Below, piece by piece: positions 1 through 5,583 of a stretch of DNA of 5,666 nt. Origin of the DNA: Bacilli bacterium (GTDB lineage Bacteria > Bacillota_I > Bacilli_A > RF39 > UBA660); NCBI GenBank assembly GCA_028685275.1, contig JAQUEG010000050.1, positions 1 to 5,666 on the forward strand, given 5' to 3'. The position numbers were made by a program, and so were the translations under genes. The first letter of the stretch is position 1, and the number at the start of each line of letters is the position of its first letter. The notes under the pieces are model-generated. The model made no database searches and was not told where the DNA came from. It saw only the letters and a program-made list of their open reading frames with translations.

Positions 1-37
1 GGAATTAGGTTTCTATTTTATTTAATATCCTATTCAT

Positions 38-346
38 TTATCTCATTGCTTGTTTCTCGATTTCCTTTTTTAATCCTATTCCTATTGAAACAATATACAT
101 GTCTTTATCAATATAAAAAGTTCTAACTAAATTAAGATATAGATTACATAATTCTTGATCTTGTATAGTTGGTTCAAGTTTAATACATAATTTTCCTTCT
201 TGGGCTTTTAAATTATTAGATAAATCTATTTTATTTAATTGAATTTTTCCCTCATTAGTAATCCTATATAAATAATAAGAACGATTTAAATTTAATAATT
301 GTTTGTTTGATTCTTCAATTAATAATAATTCTAATTTAGTATTCAT
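38..346 (-). CDS. Small hypothetical protein, third gene of the ylbL operon
   Basis: I do not recognise this 102-residue protein. It starts at ATG 346, with a strong AAGGAGG ribosome binding site at 354-360, and stops at TAA. It is charged and looks soluble, with no signal peptide or membrane segment. A hydrophobic stretch near residues 83-92 (IVSIGIGLKK) looks like a buried strand. It follows the 133-residue protein by 32 bases on the same strand and so probably shares the ylbL transcript. Its first 40 residues loosely resemble those of that upstream neighbour (LELLLI against LQLLIL, then an R..Y..RI pattern), which hints at an old tandem duplication. Coding status is supported by the ribosome binding site, the operon position and AT-rich codon use like the neighbours. 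Function is unknown. Confidence 0.7.
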   Translation of the reverse strand: MNTKLELLLIEESNKQLLNLNRSYYLYRITNEGKIQLNKIDLSNNLKAQEGKLCIKLEPTIQDQELCNLYLNLVRTFYIDKDMYIVSIGIGLKKEIEKQAMR

Positions 347-378
347 ATAATTTCCTCCTTACTACAAAATAGGATAAT

Positions 379-780
379 TTATCTAGCTAATGCTCTTGGT
401 TGGCATTCATTATCATTTCTATTATATTGCTTTACAGCAATCTTATATATTTTGTAATTAACATTATTATAATCTGCTATACCAATTTTCGGATTAACTT
501 CTGGATCATATTTATTAACATTATATTTAACGATACGATCTTTATATTTTTGTTTCATCTTTTTATCATCTTTTCCATCACCAACAACAAAACACAAACT
601 TGCCTCCATATCTTTTAAATATTTAAAATAAGAACAATCTTTATTAAAAACATTAGGTAGTGCTCCTAAAACAATAAACGTATCATCAATAATACGAACA
701 AAATATAATTCCTTTCTTAATCTACTAATTTCAGCCAAATCCTTTTTATTAAGTATTAATAACTGTAATTCTTGTTCCAT
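379..780 (-). CDS. Hypothetical protein, second gene of the ylbL operon
   Basis: I do not recognise this 133-residue protein. It begins at ATG 780 with an AGGAGG ribosome binding site immediately upstream and only 11 bases after the ylbL stop, so it is very probably co-transcribed and translated with ylbL. It has no signal peptide and no membrane helix. The N-terminal third is mixed hydrophobic and charged (LQLLIL, LYFVRI). The middle is lysine- and aspartate-rich (VGDGKDDKKMKQKYKDR, about residues 66-82), and the C-terminus is polar and basic. In Bacillus subtilis, ylbL is followed by ylbM and ylbN, but this protein does not look like either. Function unknown. Confidence 0.72.
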   Translation of the reverse strand: MEQELQLLILNKKDLAEISRLRKELYFVRIIDDTFIVLGALPNVFNKDCSYFKYLKDMEASLCFVVGDGKDDKKMKQKYKDRIVKYNVNKYDPEVNPKIGIADYNNVNYKIYKIAVKQYNRNDNECQPRALAR

Positions 781-791
781 CCAATTCCCTC

Positions 792-1805
792 CTATAACTC
801 ATTTAAATAATTTAAAGCATCAACAAAAGTAGAAATACTAATTATTTGTATATTATAATCGTTTTTTGCTTTTAAAGCAATGGCTTCTTCATAATTTGAC
901 CCATTAGGGACAAAAAAGATATCTGCTTTATTTCTAACTGCTCCTTTTAATTTATACTTTATACCACTAATTTCGCCAACATTTCCATATAAATCAATCG
1001 TACCAGTGCCTACTATTTTTTTACCCTTAGTAATATCTTCTTTGGTTAATTTATTATATATCGATAAAGTCATCATTAAGCCCCCACTTGCTCCTGATTC
1101 ACTTTCTTTAAAATTAAATTTAATTTTTGGATTAGTAATATAATCATACTTTGTCACAAAATAAATACCAGTTATTTTAATACCTTCATATTCAATAACT
1201 TCAATATATTTATCAATCTCTTTACCTTTTTCATCCTTTACTTTTATTGTTAATTTATCCCCCACTTTATAATTATTAACAATATTTTGATAATCAATAA
1301 CGGAACTAATTGGTTGGTTTTCTACTAATAAAATTTCATCTTTAATTTTTAAATTAGTTTTCGCGATCTTATCAATATAAACTAAATAATGATTTTGTTT
1401 ATTAATATTAATATATTTACCAGCCTCTTGATATGCTAAAAAAACAGCATTTTGATTAGCTTCAGTTAAAAATAATTGATTACGATATGTCGCATCTTCA
1501 TATGTTTCATTAACAGGATATACCTCTTCTTTTCTAACTAAATCCCAATTAGGAAATACATATGACATTAAACAAGTAAGAACATTGCCCTTTATTTCCG
1601 AAACATAAGTTAAATTAATACTTCCTTCTTGTTTATATTCACCTTCAATCGTTACTTTATCCGTAATATCAATTAAACCACCCGCCGTATGAATATAATA
1701 TGGTAATGGCATATTTACGATCAAATAAAAAAGAACCATCCCGATAATAAACATAATATTTTCTTTTAAAAATTGATTAACCTTTGAATATAATTTACTA
1801 ACCAT
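792..1805 (-). CDS. ylbL: YlbL/SepM-like membrane-anchored PDZ-Lon protease
   Basis: This 337-residue protein has the layout of the YlbL/SepM family of S16 (Lon-type) serine proteases anchored outside the membrane. A short basic N-terminus precedes one membrane segment (about residues 17-31). A conserved PLPYYI..AGG block follows, then a PDZ domain (roughly 135-205), then a Lon-like catalytic domain (about 225-337). The catalytic serine is S240 in GASGGLM. The partner lysine is K283 in SGIKYKL, 43 residues later, the same spacing as S679 and K722 of E. coli Lon. Known relatives process signal peptides (SepM) or act in stress and cell-envelope proteolysis; the substrate here is unknown. The start at ATG 1805 has GAGG at 1813-1816. 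It heads an operon with two small genes and is divergent from the ylbJ-like gene, echoing the ylbJ-ylbK-ylbL cluster of Bacillus. Length and active site look complete. Confidence 0.9.
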   Translation of the reverse strand: MVSKLYSKVNQFLKENIMFIIGMVLFYLIVNMPLPYYIHTAGGLIDITDKVTIEGEYKQEGSINLTYVSEIKGNVLTCLMSYVFPNWDLVRKEEVYPVNETYEDATYRNQLFLTEANQNAVFLAYQEAGKYININKQNHYLVYIDKIAKTNLKIKDEILLVENQPISSVIDYQNIVNNYKVGDKLTIKVKDEKGKEIDKYIEVIEYEGIKITGIYFVTKYDYITNPKIKFNFKESESGASGGLMMTLSIYNKLTKEDITKGKKIVGTGTIDLYGNVGEISGIKYKLKGAVRNKADIFFVPNGSNYEEAIALKAKNDYNIQIISISTFVDALNYLNEL

Positions 1806-1822
1806 CTGTAATCCTCATTCCT

Positions 1823-1857
1823 AATATAATTATAACAAAAAAAGGAGAATTTATGAA
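1823..1857. promoter_or_regulatory. Compact divergent promoter region between ylbL and ylbJ
   Basis: Only 47 bases separate the two divergent start codons. A TATAAT lies on the plus strand at 1825-1830, and another on the minus strand at 1829-1834, overlapping it. Neither has a convincing -35 box (TTCATA at 1852-1857 is a weak match for the minus strand). If both are used, RNA polymerase could not occupy both at once. The AAGGAG at 1842-1847 is the ylbJ ribosome binding site. Confidence 0.35.
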
Positions 1858-2833
1858 AAGAAAAATATTATCAGTATTAATTGTATTAATAATATTAATT
1901 ATCAGCGTTCAAGTATTAAGAGAAGCAAAAAGTATTATGGAAACAGTTAAATTTTCTTTAGCAATTTGGGAAACTAATATTTTTCCTTCCTTGTTCCCAT
2001 TTTTTGTTATATCAGACTTACTAATTAATTGTGGTTTCGCTTCCTTCTTAGGTGAAATCCTAAAACCAATAATGACTAAAATATTTAAATTAAAAGGAGA
2101 ATCATCTTTTGCCTTAGTTTTTAGTATGTTAAGTGGTTTCCCTAGTGGGTCTAAATATACTAAAGAATTACATGTAAAAGGCTTAATTAACGAACATGAA
2201 GCCACTAAAATATTAACTTTTACCCATTTCTCTAATCCATTATTTATCTTAGGTACTATTTCTATTATGTTTCTAAATAATAAAGAAATCGGTTTATTAA
2301 TTTTAGTTTGTCATTATTTAAGTAATTTTATTATTGGGTTACTTTTTCGTAGTTATTATATTAGTCAAAAAGAAACTACTAAAATATCATTGAAAAAAGC
2401 TATAAATACTATGCATCAAAAAAGAATTACTAATAAAATGAACTTTGGTCAACTTATTAGTAATGCTTTAATGAATACCATTAATACGCTTTTTTTAATT
2501 TTAGGGGTTATTACTATTTTTTTAATTATTACTACTATTATTGATAATAATGTTAATTTAAGTCCCTATAATCAATCTATTCTTAATGGAATTTTCGAAA
2601 TGACCCAAGGATTAAAGTATGTTTCTTTATTACCAATTCCATTAAAAAACAAAGCCATTTTAGCGACGATGTTTATTTCTTTTGGGGGTTTAAGTGTTCA
2701 TATGCAAACAATTAGTATTATTAGTGATACCAAGATAAAATATTATCCCTTTTTAATTGCGAGAGTTCTACATGCTTCCATTGCCAGTTTATTAATTTAT
2801 TTACTATTTGATTATTATTATTTTATCTTTTAA
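1853..2833 (+). CDS. ylbJ: YlbJ-like multi-spanning membrane protein (GATE/nucleoside-recognition type)
   Basis: This 326-residue, very hydrophobic protein has an N-terminal membrane helix (about 5-21) and several later ones (about 45-65, 85-95, 128-165, 207-230, 265-290, 300-325). Family-type motifs are FPSLFPFFVISDLL (44-57), SGFPSGSK (94-101), THFSNPLFILGT (124-135) and SFGGLSVHMQ (276-285). These repeat-like half-sites are typical of YlbJ and related GATE-domain proteins. In Bacillus, YlbJ is a SigmaE-dependent protein needed for heat-resistant spores; the transported or bound molecule is not established. Whether this organism sporulates cannot be told here. The protein is shorter than Bacillus YlbJ, which has about 400 residues. 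It starts at ATG 1853 after AAGGAG. Its TAA stop directly abuts the stop of the convergent pilin-like gene, with no spacer. Confidence 0.85.
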   Translation: MKRKILSVLIVLIILIISVQVLREAKSIMETVKFSLAIWETNIFPSLFPFFVISDLLINCGFASFLGEILKPIMTKIFKLKGESSFALVFSMLSGFPSGSKYTKELHVKGLINEHEATKILTFTHFSNPLFILGTISIMFLNNKEIGLLILVCHYLSNFIIGLLFRSYYISQKETTKISLKKAINTMHQKRITNKMNFGQLISNALMNTINTLFLILGVITIFLIITTIIDNNVNLSPYNQSILNGIFEMTQGLKYVSLLPIPLKNKAILATMFISFGGLSVHMQTISIISDTKIKYYPFLIARVLHASIASLLIYLLFDYYYFIF

Positions 2834-3346
2834 TTATAAGGTATCATCATAATAAGCATACACAATATCAATTGCATATTCATCATCATATATATCACTT
2901 ACAATCGGTATCTTTAAAGAAAAAATACTATTATATACACCAGTAGTTTCAACTTCATCATGCTGTGCGAAACCAAGACTAATACCATCTTCACTAAAAC
3001 TAAAATCGGTTGGTAGTTTTTCAATATAATCACCATACTGAATTAACTTTAAATTACGATCAATTTTTATTTTTCTTTTGCTATTATCTTTAAATTTTAT
3101 TTCATAACAATCAGTACCACAACTAACAATATTAGTAGTTAATTGATTATCTAAGTTATTTAATAAATCTTGTTGAATAGTATTACTCATACTACCAATT
3201 AACACTGTTATTTGATACGCATTTTGATGATAAAATAAACGATCATTTAACATTAATACCGCCCGAAACATGGCAATTGCAATAAAAGAAATAAGCACAA
3301 AACTAACTATTAACTCTAAAGTCGAAAACCCTTTATTATTCCTCAT
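2834..3346 (-). CDS. Type IV prepilin-like (pseudopilin) protein
   Basis: This 170-residue protein carries a class III prepilin signal. The short basic leader MRNNKG is followed by F7, and the G6-F7 bond is the expected cleavage site for a prepilin peptidase. E11 is the invariant glutamate at position +5 of the mature protein, and a hydrophobic helix spans about residues 12-31. The rest looks like a secreted globular domain with two cysteines close together (CGTDC, about 96-100). Such proteins build type IV pili, competence pseudopili or secretion pseudopili at the membrane. The size and minor-pilin look resemble ComGF/PulG-like proteins, but I cannot assign a subtype. It appears to be monocistronic, with its own promoter at 3371-3399 and an AGGTG ribosome binding site before ATG 3346. 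No other pilus gene is in the window. Confidence 0.8.
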   Translation of the reverse strand: MRNNKGFSTLELIVSFVLISFIAIAMFRAVLMLNDRLFYHQNAYQITVLIGSMSNTIQQDLLNNLDNQLTTNIVSCGTDCYEIKFKDNSKRKIKIDRNLKLIQYGDYIEKLPTDFSFSEDGISLGFAQHDEVETTGVYNSIFSLKIPIVSDIYDDEYAIDIVYAYYDDTL

Positions 3347-3370
3347 TTATATCACACCTATCATAATTAA

Positions 3371-3399
3371 ATATTAACATATAAATATTTAGGAGTCAA
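3371..3399 (-). promoter_or_regulatory. SigmaA-type promoter of the prepilin-like gene
   Basis: On the minus strand, TTGACT (3399-3394) is followed after exactly 17 bases by TAATAT (3376-3371). That is a good -35 box and a fair -10 box with ideal spacing. The predicted start would lie about 20 bases before the prepilin start codon. The promoter begins 12 bases after the reverse transcriptase stop, so the pilin gene need not depend on DGR transcription. It also marks the left border of the DGR. Confidence 0.6.
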
Positions 3400-3410
3400 T
3401 TATAGACCTG

Positions 3411-4049
3411 TTATAAAAGTAATTTTCTTTTAATCTTTTTCACCAAGTTATAACTATTAGCATGTTTAACATGACCTAACCAAGAATTAAAGGATAAAAC
3501 AATATGCTTTCGATCTAATTTTCCTTCTTTATTTAATTTATCCCAATTTTTTATTTTCTTTTTGATTTTTTGCTTACATCTAGTTCTAACCAAACGATGC
3601 GTAGACCAAATACGATAACCACAAAAGTTTACCCCCAAAGCCGATGGATAGTATCTTGATTTATGATTTAAAGATAGTTTAAGTTTATTTTCTAAAAATA
3701 GTTTAATTTTATCATATACCACTTTCGCTGTCTCTTTATCTTTAACTAATAAAACAAAATCATCCATATAACGAACATAATACTTTATTTTAAATTCATG
3801 TTTAATAAATTGATCTAATTCATTTAAATAAATATTAGCAAAGTATTGTGAAGTATAATTCCCAATAGGGATCCCAATTTTTTCATTATCATTAAAAATC
3901 ATTAATGCTGTAAAAGCTAATAACTTTTTATCTTTAATATATTTAATTAATATATTCATTAAAATCTCATGATCAATATTATAAAAGAATTTTTTAATAT
4001 CCATTTTCAAAATATAATATTCTTTATTTTCTCTTTTCATGATTCGCAT
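3411..4049 (-). CDS. DGR reverse transcriptase, C-terminal part (catalytic domain after the internal stop)
   Basis: This part is in frame with the upstream fragment and separated from it only by TAA at 4058-4056 and two further codons. Counting codons from ATG 4427, it holds the catalytic aspartates D143 (ILKMDIKKFF) and D222/D223 (YVRYMDDF). It also has the DGR-specific motif IGNYTSQ around 188-194, where group II intron and retroviral-type RTs read differently, and the thumb-type blocks GVNFCGYRIW and SWLGHVKHANSYNL. The rebuilt protein would be 338 codons, a normal DGR RT size. If this part is translated alone it would restart at ATG 4049 or 4040. Neither has a Shine-Dalgarno sequence, but ATG 4049 begins six bases after the stop, so coupled re-initiation is possible. 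Alone it lacks the N-terminal RT0/1 region and would probably not work without the other half. It ends at TAA, 12 bases before the pilin promoter. Confidence 0.85.
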   Translation of the reverse strand: MRIMKRENKEYYILKMDIKKFFYNIDHEILMNILIKYIKDKKLLAFTALMIFNDNEKIGIPIGNYTSQYFANIYLNELDQFIKHEFKIKYYVRYMDDFVLLVKDKETAKVVYDKIKLFLENKLKLSLNHKSRYYPSALGVNFCGYRIWSTHRLVRTRCKQKIKKKIKNWDKLNKEGKLDRKHIVLSFNSWLGHVKHANSYNLVKKIKRKLLL

Positions 4050-4055
4050 ATATTT

Positions 4056-4427
4056 TTAAACCATAGCAACTGCTTTATGAGTACCACGACCATCAAAACA
4101 AGCATAAGTATCTTTAATCAATTTAGGAACAATATAAGGTTTAATAAACTCATGAATATACCATTGATGAACAACTCTATCAATATAAGGTAAAGCTTTA
4201 ATTATTCGCTCTTTTGGTTCATATATTTTAAATTCACGATATTGACCTAAACGATATTGATTATTTCTAATTTTTTCAACTAAATTAACAATATAATTTT
4301 CTAAATTGAATTCAAAATCTAATACTTCATAGCGACTCATTTTACCCTTTTTCGCTCTTTCATGAGCCATTAACATTTTATCAAAAGTTAAATTTTTAAC
4401 AAAGCATTTTTTTATCATACGTGGCAT
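4056..4427 (-). CDS. DGR reverse transcriptase, N-terminal part, ended by a premature TAA
   Basis: These 123 residues match the N-terminus of DGR reverse transcriptases: a basic KKGK/RYEVLDFE segment (27-39), the IYEPKERIIKALPYIDRVVH block (68-87) and DTYACFDGRGTHKAV (106-120). Family members continue with a Gln and then a K/HYMR-type segment. Here the Gln position is TAA and the next codons read KYMRIMKRE in the same frame, so one CAA-to-TAA change is enough to explain the break. The start at ATG 4427 overlaps the avd end by 13 bases. A second ATG (residue 4) overlaps the avd TGA as ATGA. AGGAAG at 4440-4445 is a somewhat distant ribosome binding site, so translation is probably coupled to avd. 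Unless the stop is read through, suppressed or is a sequence error, no full-length enzyme is made. Confidence 0.85.
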   Translation of the reverse strand: MPRMIKKCFVKNLTFDKMLMAHERAKKGKMSRYEVLDFEFNLENYIVNLVEKIRNNQYRLGQYREFKIYEPKERIIKALPYIDRVVHQWYIHEFIKPYIVPKLIKDTYACFDGRGTHKAVAMV

Positions 4428-4786
4428 GAATTAATCCAACTTCCTAACATATTACTAATATCAGTAATTTTATAACTCCATGCTCGATAATTACGACGAT
4501 TAATATAACCTTTTTTACGACTAATACGAATATATAACTTTACACAATTTATTTTAATATCAAACTCACTTAAGTATTTTAACTTTTCTCTTTTACTATA
4601 TGCTTTTTTAGCATACAATAATAATTCATACCCCTTAAATAAACATTGTTTTATTTCGCTATTTAAAGCCAACTGCTCACTTTTAGGTAATTTTTGCAAT
4701 AAATTATATACATACAACATCATATCTTGGTATTTCTTTATAATTAACATTTCTTCTTCTTTTGGTTTTACTTTTTTATTTTCCAT
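4415..4786 (-). CDS. avd: Avd, DGR accessory variability determinant
   Basis: This 123-residue, strongly basic, all-helical protein fits the Avd family. Four helices can be drawn at about 13-33, 37-62, 66-90 and 104-120, and the C-terminal ISNMLGSWI block (110-118) is the most family-typical part. Avd forms a barrel-shaped homopentamer that binds the RT and the DGR RNA and is needed for cDNA synthesis from the TR in the Bordetella phage system. I start it at ATG 4786 because AGGTGA (4800-4795) lies 8 bases upstream; the upstream GTG at 4798 sits inside that site and adds only four residues. It stops at TGA, followed directly by TAA, and overlaps the RT start. It looks intact. Its start codon is overlapped by the possible -1-frame tail of the MSL-like gene. 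Confidence 0.88.
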   Translation of the reverse strand: MENKKVKPKEEEMLIIKKYQDMMLYVYNLLQKLPKSEQLALNSEIKQCLFKGYELLLYAKKAYSKREKLKYLSEFDIKINCVKLYIRISRKKGYINRRNYRAWSYKITDISNMLGSWINSCHV

Positions 4787-4874
4787 TTCTAATATCACCT
4801 AATAATTTTTGATAATATTTCAATTTTTCTTTTACTTCTTTTTCATCTAAATGATTAGATCCAAATTTAATATA
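4776..4874 (-). other. Possible -1-frame C-terminal tail of the MSL-like gene
   Basis: After the slippery A AAT TTG (4868-4862) the -1 frame stays open to TAA at 4776. It encodes an amphipathic, helix-like segment, GSNHLDEKEVKEKLKYYQKL followed by LGDIRNGK. It ends just past the avd start codon, an overlap typical of coupled genes. A single added base near 4866 would join it to the MSL frame. An open frame of this length in AT-rich DNA could still be chance. Confidence 0.4.
4795..4800 (-). promoter_or_regulatory. Ribosome binding site that sets the avd start
   Basis: AGGTGA on the minus strand is 8 bases before ATG 4786. The alternative GTG start at 4798 lies within it, so ATG 4786 is preferred. 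Confidence 0.6.
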
Positions 4875-5143
4875 TCATTAATAATAAAATCATAACCTAA
4901 ATATATAATTTCATAATCAAATTTTAAAATTTTAATAAATTTTAAATATTTATTTAATTCAGTTATTGGAAACCCACATTTATTTATTTTGTTATTAAAC
5001 TTAGATAATTTTAATCCTAATTCTTCTGACATAACTTTTGCATCTTCATCTAAAAATATATAAAAATTACCATTTTTAATTAAATATATTTTATTAAAAT
5101 CTTTTTGCTTTAATCTTAAATATTCATTATAAATTTTACTCAA
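4847..5143 (-). CDS. MutS domain I-like small protein (MSL-type DGR accessory)
   Basis: This 98-residue protein aligns by eye with the mismatch-recognition domain (domain I) of MutS. The YNEYLRLK start resembles the MutS Y..IK opening. NGNFYIFLDEDAKVMSEELG (24-43) corresponds to the MutS GDFYELF..DA....L block, and CGFPITELNKYLKFIKI (56-72) to the MutS GIPYH....YL.KLV block. The other MutS domains, including the ATPase, are absent. The MutS Phe-X-Glu contact is only half kept: F27 is present but I29 replaces Glu. Small MutS-like (MSL) proteins have, as I recall, been described as DGR accessory genes; their role is unclear. The start is TTG 5143 with AAGGAG at 5157-5152. The annotated frame stops at TAG 4849-4847, but a likely continuation lies in the -1 frame (see 4776-4874). 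It is first in the MSL-avd-RT operon. Confidence 0.72.
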   Translation of the reverse strand: MSKIYNEYLRLKQKDFNKIYLIKNGNFYIFLDEDAKVMSEELGLKLSKFNNKINKCGFPITELNKYLKFIKILKFDYEIIYLGYDFIINDILNLDLII

Positions 5144-5151
5144 TATATCAT

Positions 5152-5157
5152 CTCCTT
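5152..5157 (-). promoter_or_regulatory. Ribosome binding site supporting a TTG start
   Basis: AAGGAG on the minus strand lies 8 bases before TTG 5143. No ATG in the MSL frame fits, so the rare TTG start is the best choice. Confidence 0.65.
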
Positions 5158-5180
5158 CTTAATATTAAAATAATTAATAA

Positions 5181-5212
5181 ATAAGAAACAATGTCAACCC
5201 ATTATTTCTTAT
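5181..5212 (-). other. Hairpin closest to the MSL gene in the DGR spacer
   Basis: ATAAGAAA pairs with TTTCTTAT, and after a single mismatch AATG pairs with CATT around a 6-base loop. It is the strongest fold in the spacer. It could be a recognition element in the template RNA or a weak attenuator before the MSL-avd-RT operon. Confidence 0.5.
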
Positions 5213-5394
5213 AATGTAATATCTAATATTCACCATTTTGCTACTAACTAGAATATTACTATTTAAGTGTTTTTCTACTTAATAGAAAGGAATCAAACTT
5301 CTTTGGTATCCATCTTAATATGGAATTTTACTCATATTATGGGTCCTAATGAACAACTAAATGAACAAAAAGATTATTCATTTTTACCGGTTCA

Positions 5395-5541
5395 TCATAC
5401 CAGAGTCCTAAGCGCCGCAACACGCCACCCGTTGTTGCTGTTGGCATTGCCATTGTTGTTGTTGAAGTTGAACACCCCCGCATTGCTACCATTGGAGTAG
5501 TTACCACCACGTTGGAACCACGGATTAGACGAGTTGGGCAT
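5395..5541 (-). repeat. DGR template repeat (TR) with IMH-like 3' end
   Basis: Read on the minus strand from ATG 5541 to TGA 5395, it encodes a 48-residue lectin-fold C-terminus. NPWFQRGG comes first, then a run rich in Asn (14 Asn in 48), then GWRVAAL. This is the shape of a DGR variable region. Between 5502 and 5431 there are 15 codons carrying 27 adenines, nearly all AAC or AAT, which is what a template for adenine mutagenesis looks like; a used variable repeat would show mixed residues there. The adenine-free 22-base tract at 5431-5410 fits the IMH* end. A TAA directly before the ATG shows that it is not the end of a long gene. The GC content is far above the neighbours. The exact borders need the matching variable repeat, which is not in the window. 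Confidence 0.85.
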
Positions 5542-5560
5542 TTAACAGTTTGAACCCTAT

Positions 5561-5583
5561 ATTTCACATGGTTGACATGAAAT
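5561..5583. promoter_or_regulatory. Inverted repeat over a plus-strand -35 box
   Basis: ATTTCA (5561-5566) is mirrored by TGAAAT (5578-5583), with inner CATG copies. The right arm borders TTGACA at 5572-5577. It could be an operator or an RNA hairpin upstream of the TR; the sequence does not decide between these. Confidence 0.35.

Larger units (their letters stand above)
5144..5394 (-). ncRNA. Spacer part of the DGR template RNA, with four hairpins
   Basis: This gene-free stretch joins the TR to the MSL gene. Four successive inverted repeats lie in it: 5359-5365/5377-5383 (7 bp), 5309-5313/5320-5324 (5 bp), 5259-5268/5277-5285 (9 bp with a bulged T), and 5181-5188/5205-5212 (8 bp, extended inward by 5190-5193/5200-5203). 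In the Bordetella phage DGR, RNA just downstream of the TR binds Avd and RT and primes cDNA synthesis. This stretch has the right position and size for that role. I infer function from position; the folds are AT-rich and individually modest. Confidence 0.5.
3411..5541 (-). mobile_element. Diversity-generating retroelement (TR, spacer, MSL-like gene, avd, RT)
   Basis: All parts lie on one strand in the order template repeat (5541-5395), structured spacer (5394-5144), MutS-like small gene, avd and reverse transcriptase. DGRs do not move themselves; they rewrite a target gene by adenine-directed mutagenic reverse transcription of the TR and insertion of the product into a variable repeat. The call rests on three independent hallmarks. 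The RT has the DGR-type IGNYTSQ motif in place of the group II-type QGSP motif. The adjacent gene encodes an Avd-like four-helix protein. The repeat has its AAY codons clustered in a lectin-fold C-terminus. The variable repeat and target gene are not in the window and probably lie beyond 5666. The RT and perhaps the MSL gene look damaged. Confidence 0.88.

Noticed and set aside
1..3346. Second copy of the TR (variable repeat) in the left genes
   Set aside because: I looked for the GC-rich GWRVAAL-coding tract and the NPWFQRGG segment in the pilin, ylbJ, ylbL and small genes and saw nothing similar.
4056..4058. General reassignment of TAA to Gln
   Set aside because: Several other genes here end naturally at TAA (for example at 38, 379, 2833, 2834 and 3411), so a genome-wide reassignment does not fit.
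4415..4420. TGA read as tryptophan (Mycoplasma code) at the avd end
   Set aside because: The next codon is TAA, so it would change only one residue, and all recognised Trp positions use TGG. No support for recoding.
3411..4427. Group II intron or retron reverse transcriptase
   Set aside because: There is no maturase or endonuclease domain and no intron RNA structure around it, and the IGNYTSQ motif with Avd and TR points to a DGR.
5267..5500. Plus-strand open frame opposite the TR
   Set aside because: It is the complement of the AAC-rich TR and shows a Leu/Pro-rich run as a by-product; no ribosome binding site.
5395..5541. Interpretation as a variable repeat inside a target gene
   Set aside because: A TAA stands directly before the ATG in the same frame, no long coding frame leads into it, and the AAY codons are unmutated. 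A template repeat fits better.
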